A stretch of DNA of 64,000 nt from Paraburkholderia ginsengiterrae (lineage in GTDB: Bacteria; Pseudomonadota; Gammaproteobacteria; Burkholderiales; Burkholderiaceae), in the NCBI RefSeq assembly GCF_001645125.1, contig NZ_LXKA01000243.1, positions 33,297 through 97,296 of the forward strand. Direction: 5' to 3'. Each line of letters opens with the position of its first letter. The stretch's first letter is position 1. Positions 24,911 to 32,183 of the stretch are shown here, piece after piece. The notes beneath the pieces were generated by a model, which saw only the letters and a program-made list of their open reading frames with translations, did no database searches and was not told the origin of the DNA. A program made the position numbers and the translations under genes.

Positions 24911-25420
24911 TCAGGACGCCGATGCGGCGCGCGGCATCGCTGCTTCGATGAACACCGCGCACAGCGCTTCCATGCCCTTCGCGTCTTCTTCGTCGAAGCG
25001 CGCCACGATCGGGCTGTCGACGTCCCACACGCCGATCAGCGTGCCGTCTGGAGCTACGAGCGGCACGACGATTTCCGATTGCGAAGCCGAGTCGCAGGCG
25101 ATATGGCCGGGAAACTCATGCACGTCGCGCACGACCTGCGTCTGCCGGGTTTGCGCGGCCGTGCCGCACACGCCCTTGCCAAGCGCGATGCGCACGCACG
25201 CGGGCTTGCCCTGAAACGGTCCGACGACCAGTTCGCGGCCGTCGTGGAAATAGAAACCGGCCCAGTTCAGGTCGCTGAGGGAATGAAACACGAAGGAAGA
25301 AAAATTGGCCGCGGTGGCGATCCAGTCGGTTTCGCCCGCGAGCAGCGAGCGCGCCTGGGCGACCAACTCTTCGTATTGCGCGGCTTTGGACAGATGCGAG
25401 GTGGAGGAGACTTCGAACAT
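24911..25420 (-). CDS. msrC: Free methionine-(R)-sulfoxide reductase (GAF domain)
   Basis: A 169-residue GAF-domain enzyme that reduces free methionine-R-sulfoxide in the cytoplasm. The three family cysteines are present: C75 (KPACVR), C85 (GKGVCGTA) and C109 (GHIACDSAS). Their 10- and 24-residue spacings match the characterised YebR/fRMsr enzymes. The ATG at 25420 gives the expected length; longer frames extend into unconserved sequence. It stands alone on the minus strand. Confidence 0.9.
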   Translation of the reverse strand: MFEVSSTSHLSKAAQYEELVAQARSLLAGETDWIATAANFSSFVFHSLSDLNWAGFYFHDGRELVVGPFQGKPACVRIALGKGVCGTAAQTRQTQVVRDVHEFPGHIACDSASQSEIVVPLVAPDGTLIGVWDVDSPIVARFDEEDAKGMEALCAVFIEAAMPRAASAS

Positions 25421-25609
25421 AACGGCGTCCGTGGAAAAAGCGGAAAGGGATGGCAAGTCTTGCAGTGTAAAGCAAGCTGGCATTTCCTTCGCGGAACGCC
25501 GCAAGCGGCAGCGCGTACGCCGCGATGAAAATCCGCCTTCCCTGCGTTTCCAGGCATTCCGTTGGCCGTCACCGCGCGCGACGAGCCAACGGGACAAGCC
25601 GTACGGCCA

Positions 25610-26032
25610 TTATTCGACGCCGACGATCACGCTCGACGCCTTGAAAATCGCCGTCGCCGACTTGCCGTTCGCGAGGCCGAGACGCTCGACGCTCTCATTG
25701 GTGATGATCGCCGCGATCTGCGCACCACCCGCGCTGATGCTCACTTCCGAATTCACCGCGCCCTTGGTGACCGCCGACACCGTGCCGGCGATGCAATTGC
25801 GCGCCGACACCTGGTTCTTCGCCACGTCGACCATCACGATCACCGACGAAGCCTTGACCAGCGCGAACGCTTTCTTGCCCACCGAGAGGCCGAGCGAACT
25901 CGCGCTGCCGTGCGTGATGATCGAGACGATCTCCAGGCCGTCCTGGGTGCGCAGCGTGACTTCGTCGTTCACGGCGCCGTGTTTGAGATCGGTGACTTCG
26001 CCGGCGAATTGATTACGTGCGCTAGTTTGCAT
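25610..26032 (-). CDS. Molbindin: tandem molybdopterin-binding (Mop/TOBE) protein
   Basis: A 140-residue cytoplasmic protein made of two Mop repeats: SARNQFAGEVTDLKHGAVND ... VKASSVIVMVD and SARNCIAGTVSAVTKGAVNS ... FKASSVIVGVE. Such proteins bind molybdate or tungstate at subunit interfaces and buffer or store it. The ATG at 26032 follows CAGGAGAGCAAC. No molybdate transporter gene is adjacent. Confidence 0.92.
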   Translation of the reverse strand: MQTSARNQFAGEVTDLKHGAVNDEVTLRTQDGLEIVSIITHGSASSLGLSVGKKAFALVKASSVIVMVDVAKNQVSARNCIAGTVSAVTKGAVNSEVSISAGGAQIAAIITNESVERLGLANGKSATAIFKASSVIVGVE

Positions 26033-26289
26033 GTTGCTCTCCTGGTTGTGCGGCCCCGCACGAGCATGTCGAGGCGCTGCGTTGGGGTAGGCGGCGAGTG
26101 TAGTGGAACGCTCGGCGGTTGCGGCCGCACGCACGTGAAGTGCGGTATGGCGCGGCCGCTATTGACGGTTCAACAATCAATGAAACCACATAAACGTTGT
26201 GTATAGATATGCATAACGGGTGGGCGCAACGTGCCGCACACTCCGCCGACACCGTATCATCATGCCCTGCACTTTCTCCTTCGAATCTC

Positions 26290-27891
26290 ATGCCCGCTGC
26301 CGCTCTATCCCGCCTTGCCGCCACATGGCCGACCGCCTGCCGCGCCGCCGTGTTATGCGCCGCTCTGGCGGCGATCAGCGCCTGCAGCAACCCATCGCCG
26401 GCGCGCGACGCGCACGCACCGGCCGACAACGTCACGCTGTTCCCGATGGCCGGTTACGACCAGAATGTCGACCACTGGCTGGAGCCGGACAGCCCGAACT
26501 ACGACCAGCCGTTCCTGAGCCGCGAGGATCAGCAGGCCCACTTTCAGGCGCTTTACGCGCGCTACTTCGGCACCGGCACCTCGGCGCCCTCCCCGTGGAA
26601 TGCGGCGTTTGTGACCACGCGCATCTATCGCGAGCAAGGCGCGGACATTGCCGCATGGCAGCAGCGGCGCATCGACAAATTCGACAACACCGGCAAGCAA
26701 GGCGCGGAGCTCGGCTACGGCGAGAACTTCCGCCCGCACGACAAGGCGTGGATCGACGCCATTGCGCAAAACATGAATGTCGGACAGTTCACGCAGGCGC
26801 CCGTTTATCAGCCCGAGCGCCGCGCGATCGCCACGAGCAACCTCATGGTGCGCGAACTGCCGACCATGGATCCGTCGTTTTACGACCATCATCTGGCGGG
26901 CGAAGGCTATCCGTTCGACAACCTGCAAATCTCGGCCGTGCGGCCGGGTACGCCGCTGTATGTGCTGGGCAGCAGCGCCGACGGCGCATGGCAGTACGTG
27001 CAGACACCCGACGTGCAGGGCTGGGTGCGCAGCGACGGCGTCGCCATGGCCGACGGACGCTTCGTCGACATGTGGCGCGCCGCGACGGGCAAAGCGCTCG
27101 GCGCGGTGATCGTGGCGTCGGCGCCGGTGCGCGACAGCCGCGGCGTGTTCCGTTTCGACGCGCCGGCCGGCACGCTGCTGCCGATCGTCCCGGCCACCGC
27201 TGTGCGGCCGGCGGCCGGACAACCCGCCGCGAGCCAGGCAAGCGGCACGGACACGGCCAACGCGGCACGCCATATCCTCGTGCCCGCTCGCGATACGGAA
27301 GGCCGGGCGTTGATCCGCAGCGCCGTCCTGAGCGACGCGCAGATCGCGCCGGCGCCGCTCGCCGCCACGCCGCGCCATCTGGCCATGCTGATGAAAGCGC
27401 TGATCGGGCGGCCCTATGGCTGGGGCAATAGCGGCCTCTATAACGATTGTTCGTCGGAACTGCAGAGCATCTTCGCGGCATTCGGCGTCTGGCTGCCACG
27501 CCATTCGTCCACGCAGATGGACGCCGGGCGCATGGTCGATCTGTCGTCGTCCACGCCCGCCGAACGGCTCGAGTATCTCGCGCAGCACGGCGAACCGATG
27601 CGCACGCTGATCTATATCGGCGGCCACGTGATGCTGTACATCGGCAACACGACCCGCAACGGCAGCGTGGTGCCGGTCGTCTATCAGGACGTGTGGGGCC
27701 TGCGCCCCGCCGATAACAGCCGGCGCGCGGTGATCGGCGGCTCGGTGATTCTGCCGCTCGTCGAACGCATTCCCGAAGACGCCACGCTCCAATCGCTCGC
27801 GGCCACGCGAACGTTCCAGATCAGCATTCTCGGCGCGCCGCGCGGCAGCACCGCGTCGCCGTCACCGGATGAGGACAACCCGGCCGGGTAA
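26290..27891 (+). CDS. NlpC/P60-family lipoprotein with SH3 domains
   Basis: A 533-residue envelope protein. The ATG at 26290 opens a lipoprotein signal with lipobox AISAC (Cys about residue 33). The middle carries SH3b-like segments (YVLGSSADGAWQYVQTPDVQ and GWVRSDGVAMADG). The C-terminal NlpC/P60 peptidase has a Cys in YGWGNSGLYNDCSSEL and a His in YIGGHVMLYIGN. Proteins with this layout cleave peptidoglycan stem peptides. The gene has its own upstream region and no operon partner. Confidence 0.88.
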   Translation: MPAAALSRLAATWPTACRAAVLCAALAAISACSNPSPARDAHAPADNVTLFPMAGYDQNVDHWLEPDSPNYDQPFLSREDQQAHFQALYARYFGTGTSAPSPWNAAFVTTRIYREQGADIAAWQQRRIDKFDNTGKQGAELGYGENFRPHDKAWIDAIAQNMNVGQFTQAPVYQPERRAIATSNLMVRELPTMDPSFYDHHLAGEGYPFDNLQISAVRPGTPLYVLGSSADGAWQYVQTPDVQGWVRSDGVAMADGRFVDMWRAATGKALGAVIVASAPVRDSRGVFRFDAPAGTLLPIVPATAVRPAAGQPAASQASGTDTANAARHILVPARDTEGRALIRSAVLSDAQIAPAPLAATPRHLAMLMKALIGRPYGWGNSGLYNDCSSELQSIFAAFGVWLPRHSSTQMDAGRMVDLSSSTPAERLEYLAQHGEPMRTLIYIGGHVMLYIGNTTRNGSVVPVVYQDVWGLRPADNSRRAVIGGSVILPLVERIPEDATLQSLAATRTFQISILGAPRGSTASPSPDEDNPAG

Positions 27892-28054
27892 GCAGGACCT
27901 GTGCCCGGCTTGCGGACGTCCGGACTCAAGAATATTTTTTCCGGAGTGTCGATTCGCCGGTGATGCGTTCGTCGTAACGTTGAAGGCCTGGCTCACAAGG
28001 CTCGCCCAGCCGGTCTTTCAAGTCACAAACCTGTCACTTCAAGGAGTCGCTGTC

Positions 28055-28519
28055 ATGTCCAGTTCCGCTGTCAAACCGATCCCCGAAGGGATGCACTCGA
28101 TCACCCCGCATCTGGTCTGCGCCAACGCGGCCGAGGCCATTGAGTTCTACAAGAAGGCCTTCAACGCCGTCGAACAGTTTCGCCTGCCCGGTCCGGGCGG
28201 CAAGCTGATCCACGCCTGCCTGAAGATCGGCGACTCCATGCTGATGATGACCGACGAATGGCCGGAGCATCGGGCGCTCGGTCCGCTTTCGCTGAACGGC
28301 ACGCCGGTCACGATTCACCTCTACGTGCAAGACGTCGACGCGAGCTTCAAGCAGGCCGTGGACGCCGGCGCGACCGTCGTGATGCCCGTCGCCGACATGT
28401 TTTGGGGCGATCGCTACGGCCATGTGAAGGACCCGTTCGGCCATAGCTGGTCGCTAGCGACCCACACGCGCGACCTGAGCCCGGAAGAAATCCAGCAGGG
28501 CATGGCCGCCATGAAGTAA
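28055..28519 (+). CDS. VOC-superfamily protein, PhnB-like
   Basis: A 154-residue protein of the vicinal-oxygen-chelate (glyoxalase-like) superfamily. ITPHLVCANAAEAIEFYKKA opens the domain, and DVDASFKQAVDAGATVVMPV and WGDRYGHVKDPFGHSWSLA close it. The ATG at 28055 follows AAGGAGTCGC. The closest pattern is the PhnB-like/YdfO-type group of unknown substrate. A second VOC gene follows 65 bp downstream. Confidence 0.88.
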   Translation: MSSSAVKPIPEGMHSITPHLVCANAAEAIEFYKKAFNAVEQFRLPGPGGKLIHACLKIGDSMLMMTDEWPEHRALGPLSLNGTPVTIHLYVQDVDASFKQAVDAGATVVMPVADMFWGDRYGHVKDPFGHSWSLATHTRDLSPEEIQQGMAAMK

Positions 28520-28583
28520 TACGCGGCATACGCAGGGACAAGCAGGAACACACGGCCCGTCCGGTGCCAGGGAGGAAAACGTC

Positions 28584-29057
28584 ATGCAGAAAATTGCGCC
28601 GTGCCTGTGGTTCGACGGCAATGCGGAAGAAGCCGCGCGCTTCTATACGTCCGTCTTCGGCGATGCCCGCATCGCCACCACGATGCATCACACCGAAGCC
28701 GGCCCAGGACCCAAGGGCAGCGTGCTGGCCGTCACGTTCGAGATCGAAGGCCAGGAGTTCATTGCCCTGAACGGCGGCCCGCAGTTCCCGTTCACGCCGG
28801 CGATCTCGCTGTTCGTGCACTGCGGCTCGCAAGAGGAAGTCGACCGGTATTGGGCAAAACTGGCCGACGGCGGGAAGGAGTGGCAATGCGGCTGGCTTCA
28901 GGACCGGTTCGGCGTCTCGTGGCAGATCGTGCCGGATGTACTCGACGTGATGCTGCGCGACCCGGACGCCGCCCGCGCCAGCCGCGTGATGGCGGCCATG
29001 ATGAAAATGGTCAAGCTGGACATCGCGCAGCTCGAAGCAGCCTATCGGGGTGGCTGA
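28584..29057 (+). CDS. VOC-superfamily protein (PhnB/3-demethylubiquinone-methyltransferase-like)
   Basis: A 157-residue VOC protein: IAPCLWFDGNAEEAARFYTS, FALNGG-type central loop (FIALNGGPQFPFTPAIS) and WQCGWLQDRFGVSWQIVPD. The ATG at 28584 follows GGGAGGAAAACGTC. Members are often annotated as 3-demethylubiquinone methyltransferase-like, but the fold is a metal-chelating VOC and the function is unknown. Probably co-transcribed with 28055. Confidence 0.88.
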   Translation: MQKIAPCLWFDGNAEEAARFYTSVFGDARIATTMHHTEAGPGPKGSVLAVTFEIEGQEFIALNGGPQFPFTPAISLFVHCGSQEEVDRYWAKLADGGKEWQCGWLQDRFGVSWQIVPDVLDVMLRDPDAARASRVMAAMMKMVKLDIAQLEAAYRGG

Positions 29058-29141
29058 AGCCGGGGTACCTGAAACCAGGGTAACTGAAACCGCCATCTTT
29101 GATAGGATCGGTTTCGACCCATCACCGGCGGAATTCGAACA

Positions 29142-30350
29142 GTGCGCGTCAACCATCTGGCTTTCTTCTGCTCGCTGTTTGTCGCGCGCCTGGCCGATCA
29201 GGTCCTGCTGTTTCTCGTGCCGCTCGTCGTCTTTCAAACGACGCACCAGGTCTCGTGGTCGGGGCTGGCGTTCTTTATCGAAACGCTGCCCCGCTACCTG
29301 GTGTTTCCTTTCTTCGGCGCGTTATGCGACCGCGTCTCGCCGCTCAGGCTGATGCGGGTGAGTCAGGCCGTGCGGGCACTGGTGTGCTTCGGCGGAGTGC
29401 TCGGCTATGCGCTGTTCGGCGGCATCGGCTGGCTGATCGCGCTGTCGGCCGCATGCGGCGTGCTGACGAGCCAGGGGCTGGTCGCGCGTGAAGTCATGCT
29501 GCCGCAGATTTTCAGCACGCAGCAGTTTCAGCGCGTGCTCGCCTACTCGCAATTGGCCGACCAGTTGGGTTTCGTGCTGGGTCCGATGCTTGCCGCGCTG
29601 CTGCTCGGCCTGTGGCGTTGGGAATGGGTGGTCGGCGCGACCGGCGGGCTGTTCCTGCTGGCCGACGGCGCGCTGCTGCTATGGCAGCGCACAAGCGGTT
29701 TTCGCGCCGCCGCAGTGGCGCCCGCTGCTCCGGGTCACTGGACGCTGCCGGTGCGCATCGCACTGCGCCATGTGCTGCTGTTGCCGGGTTTGAAAAAAGT
29801 CGTGCTGCTCGCGGCCGCCGAAAATCTGGTGATCGGCGTGACGCTCGCGACTTCCGCCGCGATGGTGACCGGCTTTCACGCACAATCGAATCGCTACTAT
29901 GCCGGGCTGCAAACGGCCGGCGCGGTAGCCACGGTGCTGATCCTTCTGACGATCGCGCGCGCCGCGTGGCCGGCCCGGATGTTGGGCCGGGTCGCCTTCG
30001 CCGCGATCTGCGCGGGCGGCGTCATCGCCGGCGCGAGTGCGGCGCCGTGGGGCTACGCGCTGGGCTTCCTGTTGATCGTCGGCTTCGACAAGATGTTCAA
30101 CGTCTATATTCGCAGCGCGCGGCAGCGAATCATTCCGCCGCAGGACTACGGCAAAACGACTGGCGTGGTGATCCTCCTGAACAACATGACGCAGCCGCTT
30201 GCCGGTTTGCTGGTCAGCCTGTTCTCGGCGCGCGCGCAGACCGGCCCGCTGATCGTGATTCTGTCGCTGACGATGGGCGGCATTGGCGCGGCGGTATGGA
30301 CCGCCGCGAAACTGGTGCGGCGCAGGCGCCCGCTGGCACTCGGGGATTAG
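29142..30350 (+). CDS. MFS transporter
   Basis: A 402-residue major-facilitator membrane protein with about 10-12 helices; the first loop carries the MFS signature in FGALCDRVSPLRLM. The GTG at 29142 gives MRVNHLAFFCSLFVARLADQ. It resembles the enterobactin-exporter-like/drug-exporter group. The substrate is unknown, and it may be in one unit with the VOC genes 84 bp upstream. Confidence 0.85.
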   Translation: MRVNHLAFFCSLFVARLADQVLLFLVPLVVFQTTHQVSWSGLAFFIETLPRYLVFPFFGALCDRVSPLRLMRVSQAVRALVCFGGVLGYALFGGIGWLIALSAACGVLTSQGLVAREVMLPQIFSTQQFQRVLAYSQLADQLGFVLGPMLAALLLGLWRWEWVVGATGGLFLLADGALLLWQRTSGFRAAAVAPAAPGHWTLPVRIALRHVLLLPGLKKVVLLAAAENLVIGVTLATSAAMVTGFHAQSNRYYAGLQTAGAVATVLILLTIARAAWPARMLGRVAFAAICAGGVIAGASAAPWGYALGFLLIVGFDKMFNVYIRSARQRIIPPQDYGKTTGVVILLNNMTQPLAGLLVSLFSARAQTGPLIVILSLTMGGIGAAVWTAAKLVRRRRPLALGD

Positions 30351-30446
30351 CGCAATTCACGCCGGCTTCGCAGCCTTCATTAATATCGCATACCGGCACA
30401 CATTAGATCATCGACACCGGTTTAATGCCCGCGCCTCAAATACGCC

Positions 30447-30475
30447 AATTCGAATTTACTGCTCAATTCGAATTG
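30447..30475. promoter_or_regulatory. Two tandem AATTCGAATT palindromes
   Basis: AATTCGAATT at 30447-30456, and CAATTCGAATTG at 30464-30475, a perfect 12-bp palindrome. Their centres are about 18 bp apart. They are a candidate double operator about 360 bp upstream of the first pilus gene. Confidence 0.4.
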
Positions 30476-30750
30476 CATAGTCACACATATTTACAATATG
30501 AATCTTGAATTTTAAGAACAATAGATAGTTAGAAAAAACTACCGCGTATAAGCATTTCGCCCTTCGTCAATTCAGAAACAATTGCTCACACCCAACCGAC
30601 AGCCCATTATTAGCGCGACTCTTATCCGATATCGAAGAAAAATTCACTAAGTCACTATTTGTATGACATTGAAAGTATGGTGTAGACTTATTTCCAAGAA
30701 TTACATTGATTGAATGCACAAGGCAATTGCCCGATACAACACTTTCAAGC

Positions 30751-30780
30751 AATCGATGCCGTAATTCTACGGCGTCGATT
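30751..30780. promoter_or_regulatory. 13-bp stem-loop in the pilus operon leader
   Basis: AATCGATGCCGTA (30751-30763), loop ATTC, and TACGGCGTCGATT (30768-30780) pair along 13 bp with a single G-U. No U-run follows. It lies 53 bp before the ATG at 30834, so it could be an operator or a structured 5' leader. Confidence 0.45.
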
Positions 30781-30833
30781 CAAATGACCACGCAATAACT
30801 ACCCTTTGTTCGGTCGGCCTGAGAGGTTTCATA

Positions 30834-31358
30834 ATGAAACGAAAACTGCTGTCATCCAGCCTCGTCGTCGTATTGATGTTCGGTTTGCCTCTGCAGCTCG
30901 CACGCGCCGCCACTTATTCGAATGGCACCGCGGTCGCCACCTTCACCGTCACCCTCACCCTCAACGCCAATTGCTCGATCAGCGCCAACCCGCTGAACTT
31001 CGGCAGCAACGGCGTGCTGGCCACCGCCATCAACCAGCAAAGCACGGTCGCCGTCACCTGCACCAACACCACGCCGTACAACGTCGGGCTCGACGCCGGC
31101 ACGGTCACCGGTTCGACCGTGACAAGCCGGCTGATGGCCGGCACGGCGACCGGCAACACCGGCACGACCGTCGGCTTCCAGTTATATCAGGACGCCGGCC
31201 ACACCACGCTGTGGGGCAATACGCAGGGCACCAACACGGTTAGCGGCACCGGCAGCGGGTCGGCGCAATCGATCGTGGTGTACGGCCAGGTGCCGGCGCA
31301 GACCACCCCGAAGCCTGACACCTACCAGACCACCATCACCGCCACGGTCTACTTTTGA
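30834..31358 (+). CDS. Csu-type major pilin (spore coat U domain)
   Basis: A 174-residue secreted pilin subunit. A signal peptide ends near LARAA, followed by one SCPU (spore coat U) domain: VTLTLNANCSISANPLNFGS, VAVTCTNTTPYNVGLDAG, YQLYQDAGHTTLWG-type strand (FQLYQDAGHTTLWGN) and the C-terminal ITATVYF. In archaic chaperone-usher pili this is the CsuA/B-like rod subunit. The usher, chaperone and tip genes follow in order. The start has GAGAGGTTTCATA upstream. Confidence 0.9.
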   Translation: MKRKLLSSSLVVVLMFGLPLQLARAATYSNGTAVATFTVTLTLNANCSISANPLNFGSNGVLATAINQQSTVAVTCTNTTPYNVGLDAGTVTGSTVTSRLMAGTATGNTGTTVGFQLYQDAGHTTLWGNTQGTNTVSGTGSGSAQSIVVYGQVPAQTTPKPDTYQTTITATVYF

Positions 31359-32086
31359 CGCGCCGTGCGCTGTGCCTGCTACTCGCCGCAACCGCATGCG
31401 CGTGGCGTCTGAGCGCGCCGCCCGCGCAAGCCGCGACGCTGCAGATTTCACCGGTCATGATCCAACTGCCGGCGCAGGCGAACGCGACCGGCATCACGCT
31501 GAAGAACCCCGGCGACAAGCCGCTGTTCGGCCAGGTGCGCGTATTCCGCTGGGATCAGGCTAATGGCGAAGACACCCTCACGCCCACGCAGGACCTGGTG
31601 GCGAGCCCGCCGCTGCTGCAGATCGGCGCCCATGCGGACCAGCTGGTGCGGCTGGTACGGACCAGCCCCGGCCCCGCCACCACCGAACAGGGTTATCGCG
31701 TGCTGATCGACGAGTTGCCCGAACCCGACGCGGCACCCACCAGCGGCGTCACGATCCGCCTGCGCTATTCGGTGCCGGTGTTCGTCGAACCGGCGACCGA
31801 TGTCGGCCAGCCCAGGCTGTCGTGGCACCTCGCGCGCGGCGCGCAAAGCTGGATGCTGCGCGTCGACAACGCGGGCGGCAAACGCGCGCAGATTGCCGCC
31901 GTGCAACTCATCGACGTCACCGGCAACGCCTACCCGATCAACAAGGGGCTGCTCGGCTACGCGCTGGCCGGTCGCGAGCGTCACTGGCCGGTCACGTTGC
32001 CGGAGAACGTCGGGCGCAACGGACCGCTGAAGGTGCGCGCCGCGGTCAACTCGCTGCCGACCGAAGCGACCGTCAATGTCGAGTAA
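31355..32086 (+). CDS. Csu-type periplasmic pilus chaperone
   Basis: A 243-residue chaperone that donates a strand to pilin subunits in the periplasm. A signal peptide ends AQA. The first immunoglobulin-like domain has ATLQISPVMIQLPAQANATGITLKNPG, and the second begins near QPRLSWHLARGAQSWMLRVDNAGG. The TTG start at 31355 overlaps the pilin stop, so translation is coupled. CsuC-like. Confidence 0.9.
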   Translation: MTRRALCLLLAATACAWRLSAPPAQAATLQISPVMIQLPAQANATGITLKNPGDKPLFGQVRVFRWDQANGEDTLTPTQDLVASPPLLQIGAHADQLVRLVRTSPGPATTEQGYRVLIDELPEPDAAPTSGVTIRLRYSVPVFVEPATDVGQPRLSWHLARGAQSWMLRVDNAGGKRAQIAAVQLIDVTGNAYPINKGLLGYALAGRERHWPVTLPENVGRNGPLKVRAAVNSLPTEATVNVE

Positions 32087-32183
32087 GCAAGCGAGAGCGG
32101 CGCGCAAAAAAGTAAGCACACGGGTGGCGCCATGAGCGCGCCCCGGTTATAGGACATGAACGCGATGCACCGCCACGCAATCG

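Larger units (their letters stand above)
30351..30833. other. AT-rich leader region of the Csu pilus operon
   Basis: This 483-bp gene-free stretch is conspicuously AT-rich (clearly over half A+T from about 30400 to 30740) between GC-rich neighbours. It contains two tandem palindromes (30447-30475) and a 13-bp stem-loop close to the first pilus gene (30751-30780). A 61-codon minus-strand frame at 30567-30752 has no recognisable features and is probably chance. The composition suits H-NS-type silencing and regulation of the pilus genes. Confidence 0.6.

Noticed and set aside
30567-30752. A 61-codon minus-strand frame in the AT-rich leader
   Set aside because: No signal peptide, domain or ribosome site, and AT-rich composition creates such frames by chance; a regulatory role of the region is more likely.
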